A stretch of DNA of 23,731 nucleotides from Bacteroidia bacterium (lineage in GTDB: Bacteria; Bacteroidota; Bacteroidia; Bacteroidales; Dysgonomonadaceae), in the NCBI GenBank assembly GCA_025999435.1, contig BNXH01000027.1, forward strand, positions 1 to 23,731, read 5' to 3'. A program made the translations under genes and the position numbers. Below, piece by piece: positions 1 through 6,628 of the stretch. A model generated the notes under the pieces. It saw only the letters and a program-made list of their open reading frames with translations, had not been told where the DNA came from and searched no databases. Numbering within the stretch: position 1 is the first letter of the stretch; every line of letters begins with the position of its first letter.

Positions 1-1
1 G

Positions 2-136
2 ATAATAGGAGTATTTATAGCTTTGGTAATTGCATACAAAATATATGGATTCTTTTTTTCGAAAAATGAGCAAAAGAATAGCTGCGGATGTTCAGGTTGT
101 GGGTGCAGTACGAAGCCTAAACACGTTAAATATTGA
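2..136 (+). CDS. FeoB-associated Cys-rich membrane protein (3' part)
   Basis: Only the last 44 residues are in the window; the reading frame is open at the left edge, so the start lies outside. The visible part is a hydrophobic segment (IIGVFIALVIAYKIYGFFF) followed by a short tail with a CGCSGCGCS cysteine cluster and a basic end (TKPKHVKY). One membrane helix plus a Cys-rich cytosolic tail is the layout of the short FeoB-associated Cys-rich membrane proteins often encoded right after feoB in Bacteroidota. Those proteins are thought to support ferrous-iron uptake, but their exact role is not settled. The feoB neighbour is not visible, so the assignment rests on the motif and size alone. Confidence 0.75.
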   Translation: MIGVFIALVIAYKIYGFFFSKNEQKNSCGCSGCGCSTKPKHVKY

Positions 137-143
137 GAATTTA

Positions 144-175
144 TTTGGTTTCTGAGAATATACTTGGTACCTTTG
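144..175 (+). promoter_or_regulatory. Bacteroidota promoter for the structured RNA
   Basis: TTTG at 144-147 and TACCTTTG at 168-175 are separated by exactly 20 nt, a full match to the Bacteroidota -33/-7 consensus (TTTG, about 20 nt, TAnnTTTG). The predicted start is near 180-183, just before the paired structure begins and far from any start codon. This fits a dedicated RNA-gene promoter. Confidence 0.75.
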
Positions 176-180
176 GTATA

Positions 181-370
181 GAATTTCGATGACAGCTTAG
201 GTCGTATTGGTCGATTGGGAAGCTCATCAATTAATAAAATGACCGAGACAAGCTTTTGATTCCAATGGCGGGCCACACCTTCGGGTTGCTTAGCGCGGTG
301 GATTACAAAGGGGTCGAAGCACTCAAATCCTGTTTTACGGAGTTTCGGTATATCCGCCAATACGACTTTT
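181..370 (+). ncRNA. ssrS: structured small RNA, probable 6S RNA
   Basis: About 190 nt lie between a consensus promoter and a rho-independent terminator, with no convincing ORF. By hand the RNA folds into one rod. The closing stem pairs 201-210 (GTCGTATTGG) with 357-366 (CCAATACGAC) perfectly, and extends to about 199-215/352-368 with a U·G pair and one mismatch. A second helix pairs 219-225 (GAAGCTC) with 340-346 (GAGTTTC). A large bubble follows (226-251 opposite 321-339). An apical stem then pairs 252-263 with 310-320 (11 pairs, one bulged T, some G·U), topped by a hairpin region at 273-301 with a TTCG loop. Size and closing stem / central bubble / apical stem match the 6S RNA family, which mimics an open promoter and binds the RNA polymerase holoenzyme. 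No primary-sequence match was checked, so the family name is an inference from architecture. Confidence 0.6.
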
Positions 371-377
371 ATATAGG

Positions 378-412
378 AAAGGAATTGCTTTTTAGCGATT
401 CCTTTCTTTTTT
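378..412 (+). terminator. rho-independent terminator of the 6S-like RNA
   Basis: AAAGGAATTGC (378-388) pairs with GCGATTCCTTT (395-405) through 11 base pairs including one T·G, with a TTTTTA loop, followed by a T-run to 412. It lies about 10 nt beyond the end of the RNA's closing stem. Confidence 0.8.
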
Positions 413-474
413 GTAATACATTTTATTTCACATTTTCTTTCTGTCATATTTTCTTTTATTTTGTCTATTAGTTG

Positions 475-482
475 TATATTTG
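475..482 (+). promoter_or_regulatory. -7 element upstream of pyrE
   Basis: TATATTTG matches TAnnTTTG. No good TTTG occurs 19-21 nt upstream, so the -33 half is weak. A start near 489 would give a leader of about 35 nt to the ATG at 524 and would leave the ATG at 500 almost leaderless, which supports the downstream start for pyrE. Confidence 0.45.
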
Positions 483-523
483 TGAGCTAATAATATTGAT
501 TGTTGTTATTTTATTCGAACAAA

Positions 524-1153
524 ATGAATACCCTAGAAAAGCTGACAGCCGAAAAACTACTAAGTATAAGGGCTATCAAACTACAACCGTCCAACCCTTT
601 TACATGGGCCTCGGGATGGAAATCTCCAATTTATTGTGATAACAGAAAACTTATATCGTATCCTCGTATACGTACATTTATAAAGACCGAATTGAGCCGG
701 CTTATACTTGAAAATTTCCCGGAAGCAGATGCTATTGCCGGTGTGGCTACGGGCGCTATAGCTCCCGGCGCTTTAGTCGCCGATGCATTAGGACTACCTT
801 TTGTATATATTCGTGCTACGCCTAAAGATCATGGTTTAGAAAATTTGATAGAAGGGGAACTAAAACCGGGTAGCAAAGTTGTGGTAGTCGAAGATCTTGT
901 CTCTACCGGTACAAGCAGTCTGAAAGCTGTAGAGGCAATCCGTCGCGATAGTTCGGAGGTTATAGGTATGGTTGCTAACTTTACTTATGAATTTCCTGTT
1001 GCAACAGAAAATTTTAAGAAAGCAGGTGTAGAGCTTATCACATTGACCAACTACGATGCTGTCCTTCGTGAGGCATTGCGTACTAATTATATTGCAGAAT
1101 CTGACCTTGATACTTTGCAAGAGTGGAGAAAAGCTCCCGCGGATTGGAAATAA
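524..1153 (+). CDS. pyrE: orotate phosphoribosyltransferase
   Basis: PyrE converts orotate and PRPP to orotidine 5'-monophosphate and pyrophosphate, the fifth step of UMP synthesis in the cytosol. The 209-residue product has the PRPP-binding motif VVVVEDLVSTGTSS at about residues 119-132 and the mobile catalytic loop with KDHG at 101-104. The N-terminal stretch NPFTWASGWKSPIYCDNRK is typical of Bacteroidota PyrE. An in-frame ATG at 500 would add eight residues (MLLFYSNK), but family members begin with MNTLEKL-type sequence and the predicted transcript starts near 489, so 524 is preferred. The gene heads a tight three-gene operon, 14 nt before the SRPBCC gene. It is full length with no missing motif. 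Confidence 0.95.
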   Translation: MNTLEKLTAEKLLSIRAIKLQPSNPFTWASGWKSPIYCDNRKLISYPRIRTFIKTELSRLILENFPEADAIAGVATGAIAPGALVADALGLPFVYIRATPKDHGLENLIEGELKPGSKVVVVEDLVSTGTSSLKAVEAIRRDSSEVIGMVANFTYEFPVATENFKKAGVELITLTNYDAVLREALRTNYIAESDLDTLQEWRKAPADWK

Positions 1154-1167
1154 ATTAATACTACCGG

Positions 1168-1605
1168 ATGGCTGAATTTGTAAGTGAAGTAAAAACAATA
1201 CCATATTCTGACGCGGATATATTTGCCGTACTTTCCGATTTAAACAATCTGGAGTTGGCTAAGGATAAAATACCTCAAAATGCAGTAAAAGATTTGACGT
1301 TCGATCAGGATTCATGTTCGGTAAATGTAGATCCTATAGGTAAGGTTAAGTTTGTTGTTGTTGAACGTGAACCCAATAAAACGATTAAATTTCAATCGGA
1401 GAAATTGCCTTTTGATGTTAATATGTGGATACAACTTGTAGCTACGGCAGATAATGAAACTAAGATGAAATTGACCATCAAAGCTGATTTAAATCCTTTT
1501 CTCAAACCGATGGTTTCTAAGCCATTACAAGCTGGCCTGGATAAAGTGGCTGAAGGATTGGCTGATTTGCCATATTCCGAAATATTGAAAGGATCAAAAG
1601 AATAA
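1168..1605 (+). CDS. SRPBCC (START/CoxG-like) family protein
   Basis: A 145-residue protein without signal peptide or membrane helix. The alternation of charged beta-strand segments (FVSEVKTIPYSDADIF near the N-terminus, VKFVVVEREP and IKFQSEKLP in the middle) and a C-terminal helix rich in L, A and K (QAGLDKVAEGLADL) fits the SRPBCC helix-grip fold, which binds hydrophobic ligands in a deep pocket. It sits 14 nt after pyrE and 4 nt before argH, so it is co-transcribed with both. I recall the same order in other Bacteroidales. Its ligand and role are unknown; the context hints at nucleotide or arginine metabolism but does not prove it. Confidence 0.8.
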   Translation: MAEFVSEVKTIPYSDADIFAVLSDLNNLELAKDKIPQNAVKDLTFDQDSCSVNVDPIGKVKFVVVEREPNKTIKFQSEKLPFDVNMWIQLVATADNETKMKLTIKADLNPFLKPMVSKPLQAGLDKVAEGLADLPYSEILKGSKE

Positions 1606-1609
1606 GCTG

Positions 1610-2947
1610 ATGAAACTTTGGGAAAAAAGCACTCAGGTAAACAAAGATGTGGAATCTTATACCATAGGCCGCGATCGCGAGATGGATGTGTATTTAGCTC
1701 CTTTCGACGTATTAGGATCTATGGCGCATATTACAATGCTGGAATCCGTTGGTTTACTTGATAAAAAAGAGCTTCCCCTTTTACTTAAGGAACTAAAAAA
1801 CATTTACCAACAGGCTATTGATGGTAAATTTGAAATAGAGGATGGTATAGAAGATGTACATTCCCAGGTGGAGCTTATGCTTACCCGCGAGTTGGGAGAT
1901 ATAGGCAAAAAAATACATAGCGGACGTTCGCGTAACGATCAAGTCTTGGTTGACCTGAAACTCTTTACTCGCGATCGTATTCATATGCTTGTAGATTCGG
2001 TTTCAAAACTAATCGATGTATTACTTAGTCAAAGTAATAAATATAAAGATGTTTTGATGCCGGGATATACGCATCTGCAAATAGCAATGCCTTCGTCTTT
2101 TGGCCTTTGGTTTGGCGCTTATGCAGAGAGCCTTGTCGACGATCTGCAAGTGTTGCTCGCTGCTTATAAAATTTGTAATAGAAATCCTTTGGGGTCGGCA
2201 GCGGGTTATGGCTCATCGTTCCCGTTAAACCGTCAAATGACGACCGATTTACTGGGATTCGATTCTATGGATTATAATGTAGTCTATGCACAGATGGGGC
2301 GTGGTAAAATGGAGCGTACTGTCGCTTTTGCTATTGCAAGTATTGCGGGTACATTGTCCAGACTTTCGTTCGATGCATGTATGTTCAACAGCCAGAACTT
2401 CGGATTTGTGAAATTGCCGGATGAATATACTACCGGTTCGAGCATTATGCCGCATAAAAAGAATCCGGATGTATTTGAACTAACACGTGCAAAATGTAAT
2501 AAACTGCAAGCATTACCTAACGATATTACACTAATAATTAATAATCTGCCTTCAGGCTATTTCCGCGATATGCAGATAATAAAGGAATTGTTTATCCCTT
2601 CTTTCGAAGAGATGAACGATTGTTTGCAAATGGTTGCTCGTATGATGGGCGAAGTGAATATAAACGGGCATATACTGGATGATCCTAAATATTTGTTGAT
2701 ATTCAGTGTAGAAGAAGTAAACCGCTTAGTTCTGGAAGGTGTGCCTTTCAGGGATGCCTATAAGCAGGTGGGACTGGAAATAGAGAAAGGTAACTTTAAG
2801 CATAACAAGAAGGTTGCCCATACCCATGAAGGTAGTATAGGCAACTTGTGTAATGATAGAATTGAACTGCTTAAGCAGCAAATTGTCGATCAGTTTGACT
2901 TCGATAAGGTCGTTGCGGCTGAAAAGAAATTGACAGAATCAAGATAA
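1610..2947 (+). CDS. argH: argininosuccinate lyase
   Basis: ArgH splits argininosuccinate into arginine and fumarate, the last step of arginine synthesis; it acts as a homotetramer in the cytosol. The 445-residue product carries the superfamily landmarks in order: HSGRSRNDQ at 103-111, the TH pair at 154-155 (catalytic His region), and the fumarase/aspartase signature GSSIMPHKKNPD at 276-287 containing the catalytic serine. The length is normal for Bacteroidota ArgH. It starts 4 nt after the SRPBCC stop codon and is followed directly by a terminator, so it is the last gene of the pyrE operon. Both partners consume or feed carbamoyl-phosphate-derived pathways, which may explain joint transcription (inference). 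Confidence 0.95.
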   Translation: MKLWEKSTQVNKDVESYTIGRDREMDVYLAPFDVLGSMAHITMLESVGLLDKKELPLLLKELKNIYQQAIDGKFEIEDGIEDVHSQVELMLTRELGDIGKKIHSGRSRNDQVLVDLKLFTRDRIHMLVDSVSKLIDVLLSQSNKYKDVLMPGYTHLQIAMPSSFGLWFGAYAESLVDDLQVLLAAYKICNRNPLGSAAGYGSSFPLNRQMTTDLLGFDSMDYNVVYAQMGRGKMERTVAFAIASIAGTLSRLSFDACMFNSQNFGFVKLPDEYTTGSSIMPHKKNPDVFELTRAKCNKLQALPNDITLIINNLPSGYFRDMQIIKELFIPSFEEMNDCLQMVARMMGEVNINGHILDDPKYLLIFSVEEVNRLVLEGVPFRDAYKQVGLEIEKGNFKHNKKVAHTHEGSIGNLCNDRIELLKQQIVDQFDFDKVVAAEKKLTESR

Positions 2948-2976
2948 GATATAGAATATTCTCTATATCTTTTTTA
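2947..2976 (+). terminator. terminator after argH
   Basis: AGATATAGA (2947-2955) pairs perfectly with TCTATATCT (2962-2970), with a six-base loop, followed by a T-run. It begins at the last base of the argH stop codon and ends the pyrE-SRPBCC-argH operon. The stem is AT-only apart from G-C pairs near the ends, so it may be leaky; serB starts only 20 nt later and has no obvious promoter of its own. Confidence 0.65.
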
Positions 2977-2995
2977 TTATAATACGTTCAGACGA

Positions 2996-4216
2996 ATGGA
3001 AGAATCAGAAATTATATTGGCGAGTTTATCGGGAGAAGATAAACCGGGAGTAACAGCTGCTTTGACAGCTGTATTAGCTCAACACGATGCGAATATTCTT
3101 GACATAGGGCAGGCTAATATTCATCATTCGTTATCTCTGGCCATTATGTTCGAGGCGAAGAATGCAGGCGATGTAATAAAAGACCTGCTATTCAAGGCTA
3201 CCGAGCTAGGCGTTATCATCCGTTTTTCACCTATCGAGAAAGATGAGTACATGCGTTGGGTAAACTTGCAGGGAACGAAGAATCGCTATATAGTGACTGT
3301 TTTGGGCAGAACCTTGAATCCCACTCATATATCAGCCGTAGCAAAAATTAGTCAGAAATATAAGCTGAATATTGAAAAAATAATTCGTCTTACCGGACGT
3401 GTTCCTTTAAATGCTTCGGAACGACAAAGCCGTTCTTGCATTGAGTTGTCTATCAGAGGTACTGTCGATGATGTTCAGCAGTTGAAACACGATTTTATGA
3501 GCCTTGCCGACAAGATGGGAATCGATATCGCCTTTCAGGTAGAGAATATGTATCGTCGTATGCGGCGTCTTATCTGTTTCGATATGGACTCTACTCTTAT
3601 ACAAACAGAAGTAATAGACGAACTGGCGGAACGTGCCGGAGTAGGAGAGGAGGTGAAAGCGATTACCGAATCCGCGATGAGAGGTGAAATTGATTTTACG
3701 GAAAGTTTCAGAAAACGTGTTAGCCTGCTTAAAGGCTTGGATGAATCTGTAATGAAAGAAATAGCCGAAAACTTGCCTATCACAGAAGGGATGACAAGGC
3801 TTATCCGTATTTTAAAAAAGAGTGGTTGCAAACTGGCTATCCTGTCGGGAGGATTTACCTATTTTGGCAACTATCTGAAAGATAAATATGGATTCGATTA
3901 CGTATATGCTAATGAATTAGAGATAGAAGACGGAAAACTCACAGGAAATTATGTAGGCGATGTTGTAGATGGCAAACGTAAAGCCGAATTACTACGTCTG
4001 CTTGCTCAGGTAGAAAAAGTGGATATCCGTCAGACAGTCGCCGTGGGCGACGGGGCGAATGACTTACCGATGCTGGGGATTGCCGGATTGGGAATTGCTT
4101 TCCATGCAAAGCCTAAAGTTAAGGCAAATGCGAAACAATCTTTATCTACGGTTGGCCTTGATGGTATTTTGTATTTCCTTGGTTACAGGGATTCTATGCT
4201 CGAAGGAGAGGTGTAG
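2996..4216 (+). CDS. serB: phosphoserine phosphatase with two ACT domains
   Basis: SerB hydrolyses O-phosphoserine to serine, the last step of serine synthesis. The 406-residue protein has an N-terminal regulatory part with two ACT-like domains (about 1-85 and 95-175; the first opens with ASLSGEDKPGVTAALTAV). A C-terminal HAD phosphatase domain has motif I FDMDSTL with Asp196 and Asp198 as nucleophile and acid/base, motif II serine in LAILSGGF (about Ser284), and motif III GDGANDLPML at 351-360. Long two-ACT SerB forms are usual in Bacteroidota and actinobacteria, and ACT domains commonly bind amino acids for feedback control. The start follows the argH terminator by 20 nt, so some expression may come from read-through. 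Confidence 0.95.
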   Translation: MEESEIILASLSGEDKPGVTAALTAVLAQHDANILDIGQANIHHSLSLAIMFEAKNAGDVIKDLLFKATELGVIIRFSPIEKDEYMRWVNLQGTKNRYIVTVLGRTLNPTHISAVAKISQKYKLNIEKIIRLTGRVPLNASERQSRSCIELSIRGTVDDVQQLKHDFMSLADKMGIDIAFQVENMYRRMRRLICFDMDSTLIQTEVIDELAERAGVGEEVKAITESAMRGEIDFTESFRKRVSLLKGLDESVMKEIAENLPITEGMTRLIRILKKSGCKLAILSGGFTYFGNYLKDKYGFDYVYANELEIEDGKLTGNYVGDVVDGKRKAELLRLLAQVEKVDIRQTVAVGDGANDLPMLGIAGLGIAFHAKPKVKANAKQSLSTVGLDGILYFLGYRDSMLEGEV

Positions 4217-4224
4217 TGTTTAAA

Positions 4225-4257
4225 GTAGTAAGTAGTAAGTAGTAAGTAGTAAGTAGT
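4225..4257. repeat. tandem 7-bp repeat (GTAGTAA)
   Basis: Four perfect copies of GTAGTAA (4225-4231, 4232-4238, 4239-4245, 4246-4252) plus a partial fifth lie 9 nt after the serB stop codon. See the companion octamer array that follows. Confidence 0.9.
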
Positions 4258-4263
4258 CAAGAA

Positions 4264-4295
4264 TCTTTAAATCTTTAAATTTTTAAATCTTTAAA
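4264..4295. repeat. tandem 8-bp repeat (TCTTTAAA)
   Basis: Four consecutive 8-bp units, three TCTTTAAA and one TTTTTAAA (third). They fill most of the gap between serB and the convergent TPR gene. A further heptad-like stretch (AACTGAT AACTACT) at 4306-4319 runs into the stop codon of the TPR gene. Confidence 0.85.
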
Positions 4296-4317
4296 TTTGC
4301 CAGGCAACTGATAACTA

Positions 4318-5112
4318 CTACTTGACATTTTTCATATATTCCTCTACTATCTTGATGCTTTGTTCCACTTCCTTTTTTAAATCCGATTCTTTATCTTCCG
4401 GATTTTGAAGAATATGGTTGTAGTTTTCCAGGGCTTTATTGTATTCTTTCAGTTCGTAGTAGGTATTTCCACGATTATAATAAGCAATAGGAGATTCTTC
4501 CAACTCAATGGCTTTGGTAAAGTCAGCCAGTGCTTCTTGGTAGTGCTCCATTTTTTCCCTTACAAGTCCACGGTTATTGTATGCGCTGGCGTAATCGGGC
4601 GTCAGTTCGATTGTTTTATTCAGGTCTTGCAAGGCTTTCTCGTACAGTCCCATATTACTGTATATCGACCCTCTGTTGTAGTATGCCATACCATCTTTCG
4701 GATCGAGTTTTATAATTTCGGAACAGGTATTCAGGGTTTGCATTTCATCTCCCATATGGTAGTACACGGTAGCTAAATGCATATAAGCTTTCAATAGTAC
4801 TTTATCGCGCCATTCTGTATCCTTTTTATACTTTTCATCGTTATTGATTCTCTCGATAAGAGTATTCAGCATGTTGGCTTTCTCTTGAGGGGTATCCAAT
4901 CTGTTTAGAGCAAAGTAAATGTCATTATTAAATTTCACCAAGCTCTTTTCTCCTTGCTTTTTCCTTCTGGCTATAAGGAAAAACATTAAGGCAAATAAAA
5001 GAAACATAGTGCCGAAAATGGCTATAAATCCTATGATTCCTATATTAGCCACAGATGTTGAACTACAAGATGCAAGTATTAAAGGTAGAGGCAGAATGAC
5101 AATATATTTCAT
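4318..5112 (-). CDS. membrane-anchored TPR protein
   Basis: The 264-residue protein begins with a short hydrophobic segment ending in LASC (Cys16), which looks like a lipobox. A second, longer hydrophobic helix follows at about 24-47 (IGIIGFIAIFGTMFLLFALM and on) with a basic stop-transfer (ARRKK). The rest is soluble and contains about four TPR units at roughly 107-140, 141-174, 175-207 and 208-241, recognisable by repeats such as AYYNRGSIYSNMGLYEKAL and AYNNRGLVREKMEHYQEAL. TPR arrays mediate protein-protein contacts; no enzymatic motif is present. A good promoter lies just upstream. It is not clear whether the protein is a lipoprotein with an extra helix or a two-helix membrane protein. 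The partner is unknown. Confidence 0.8.
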   Translation of the reverse strand: MKYIVILPLPLILASCSSTSVANIGIIGFIAIFGTMFLLFALMFFLIARRKKQGEKSLVKFNNDIYFALNRLDTPQEKANMLNTLIERINNDEKYKKDTEWRDKVLLKAYMHLATVYYHMGDEMQTLNTCSEIIKLDPKDGMAYYNRGSIYSNMGLYEKALQDLNKTIELTPDYASAYNNRGLVREKMEHYQEALADFTKAIELEESPIAYYNRGNTYYELKEYNKALENYNHILQNPEDKESDLKKEVEQSIKIVEEYMKNVK

Positions 5113-5131
5113 ACGATAGGGGTTTAGATAA

Positions 5132-5161
5132 CAAATTTAGATAAAAAGATCTTTTAGGCAA
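5132..5161 (-). promoter_or_regulatory. promoter of the TPR gene
   Basis: On the minus strand TTG (5161-5159) and TAAATTTG (5139-5132) are 19 nt apart, a near-consensus Bacteroidota promoter. The predicted start near 5125 leaves a leader of about 12 nt before the ATG. Confidence 0.6.
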
Positions 5162-5199
5162 CGATATATTATCCAAACCTTAACTGCTGAAAAGGATAT

Positions 5200-6468
5200 T
5201 TAAGATATAAAAGATTTTCTAGGGTTTGCCTTTACCATTTTAAAAAGCTTATCGGATGGACGTATTTTTTCGTTCACTTTCATCGAAAATTTCTCTCCTT
5301 TGATCGTTTCTTCTACGGGTTTCAGATCAACCCGTATTTCTTCTACTGTTTGGAATACCGCTCCGGTAGTCGGGCCTGTAATGAGTATTTCGTCACCGAC
5401 TTTAAGGGATTGTGTTTCCATTAGAAATTCGGCGACTCCCAGATTTGAGAAGTATTTGAGTCCTTTACCTATATATACTTTCCTTTTGGTTGCCCCCGAA
5501 CCGTAATTGCTCGACCATTCGCCCAGCCTTTGACCAAGATAATAACCATCCCAAAATCCGCGGTTGAATACAGTGGCCAGCCGTTCGTCCCAATTTTCAA
5601 CTTTTTCTTCGGTAAAAGTTCCTTCACAATATGATTTGACAGCTTCCTTGTAACATTCCACTACGGTGCGTACATACTCAGGTCCACGTGCACGGCCTTC
5701 TATTTTGAATACCCGTACGCCTGCATCCATCATTTTATTCATAAAGTGAATGGTTTTCAGATCTTTGGGCGACATGATGTATTCGTTGTCAATCTCCAGT
5801 TCTATTTCACTATCCTTATCTTTTACTATATATCCCCGGCGGCATATTTGGTTACAGGCTCCGCGATTGGCCGAAAGGTCTTTCTCGTGCAAACTCAAAT
5901 AGCATTTTCCGGAGACAGCCATGCAAAGCGCTCCGTGTGAGAACATCTCTATCCTGATCAGTTCTCCATTAGGGCCTTTTATCTGTTGTTCTACAATATC
6001 TTTATAGATAGCAGCTACCTGATCAAGGTTCAATTCACGAGCCAAAACTACTACATCGGCAAATTGTCCGTAAAATTTTAATGCTTCGGTATTGGTTATA
6101 TTCAACTGGGTAGACAAGTGGACTTCGACCCCGATACTCCGCGCATACATCATGACCGCTACATCGGAGGCAATAATAGCAGATAATTCGGCTTCTTTTG
6201 CTGCATTCACTATTTTGTACATCAGGGTGATGTCGTTATCATAAATTATTGTATTGACTGTCAGATAGCTTTTCAGGTTATTTTCTTTACATATTGTAGC
6301 TATCTGTTTCAAATCGTCAATGGTAAAATTATTTGACGATTTGGCGCGCATATTGAGCCCTTCTATACCAAAGTAGATAGAGTCGGCACCGCCCTGTATT
6401 GCCGCAGCTAAAGAATCGTATGACCCTACAGGAGCCATTATCTCAAAATCGGATATATTTTTATTCAT
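5200..6468 (-). CDS. trhP: U32 family protein, TrhP-like tRNA hydroxylation enzyme
   Basis: The protein has 422 residues and no signal peptide. It belongs to the U32 'peptidase' family: the N-terminus DFEIMAPVGSYDSLAAAIQG and the segment MFSHGALCMAVSGKCYLS are family hallmarks. Four cysteines (182, 189, 205, 209; pattern C-x6-C ... GACNQIC) match the set that holds an iron-sulfur cluster in TrhP/RlhA proteins. TrhP (YegQ) makes 5-hydroxyuridine at tRNA position 34 in a prephenate-dependent reaction. Length and the C-terminal beta-barrel-like region fit the TrhP branch better than RlhA, which is longer. The peptidase label is historic and probably wrong for this protein. A consensus promoter precedes it. 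The exact substrate is inferred from the family. Confidence 0.8.
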   Translation of the reverse strand: MNKNISDFEIMAPVGSYDSLAAAIQGGADSIYFGIEGLNMRAKSSNNFTIDDLKQIATICKENNLKSYLTVNTIIYDNDITLMYKIVNAAKEAELSAIIASDVAVMMYARSIGVEVHLSTQLNITNTEALKFYGQFADVVVLARELNLDQVAAIYKDIVEQQIKGPNGELIRIEMFSHGALCMAVSGKCYLSLHEKDLSANRGACNQICRRGYIVKDKDSEIELEIDNEYIMSPKDLKTIHFMNKMMDAGVRVFKIEGRARGPEYVRTVVECYKEAVKSYCEGTFTEEKVENWDERLATVFNRGFWDGYYLGQRLGEWSSNYGSGATKRKVYIGKGLKYFSNLGVAEFLMETQSLKVGDEILITGPTTGAVFQTVEEIRVDLKPVEETIKGEKFSMKVNEKIRPSDKLFKMVKANPRKSFIS

Positions 6469-6512
6469 TTATATTATTTATTCGAAGTCTTATTTAATTG
6501 ATAAGTTGAATG

Positions 6513-6544
6513 CAAAATTATCTCTTTTAAATGAATTCGGCAAA
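6513..6544 (-). promoter_or_regulatory. promoter of the U32/trhP gene
   Basis: On the minus strand TTTG (6544-6541) and TAATTTTG (6520-6513) are separated by exactly 20 nt, a full consensus match. The leader to the ATG at 6468 is about 38 nt. Confidence 0.75.
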
Positions 6545-6575
6545 CCATTAACTATTATGAACAGACATTGTATTA

Positions 6576-6609
6576 AATTAAAAAAGCACCTCATTTTAAA
6601 GGTGCTTTT
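6576..6609 (-). terminator. terminator of the VWA gene
   Basis: AAAAGCACC (6582-6590) and GGTGCTTTT (6601-6609) form a perfect 9-bp stem with a 10-nt loop. Read on the minus strand the hairpin is followed by a run of Ts, so it ends transcription of the VWA lipoprotein gene before the trhP promoter. Confidence 0.8.
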
Positions 6610-6628
6610 ACTTATTAGAGAGCTTATA

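Noticed and set aside
181..370. tmRNA, RNase P RNA or SRP RNA
   Set aside because: It is too short for tmRNA or RNase P, lacks their conserved sequence boxes as I know them, and is larger than a bacterial SRP RNA of this group; the rod with a central bubble fits 6S better.
256..471. 71-residue ORF in the region before pyrE
   Set aside because: It runs through the paired stems of the 6S-like RNA and through its terminator. Its C-terminal half is a product of the T-rich tract, and no family is recognisable.
500..523. Upstream ATG of pyrE
   Set aside because: It adds residues absent from family starts and would leave a leader of only about ten bases.
860..1204. Minus-strand ORF opposite pyrE
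   Set aside because: It is a shadow of the well-supported pyrE frame with no recognisable domain; the same applies to the other antisense frames across serB, alaS, DUF349 and ABC-F.
4225..4295. CRISPR array
   Set aside because: Units are 7 and 8 bp with no spacers and no cas genes nearby; these are simple tandem repeats.
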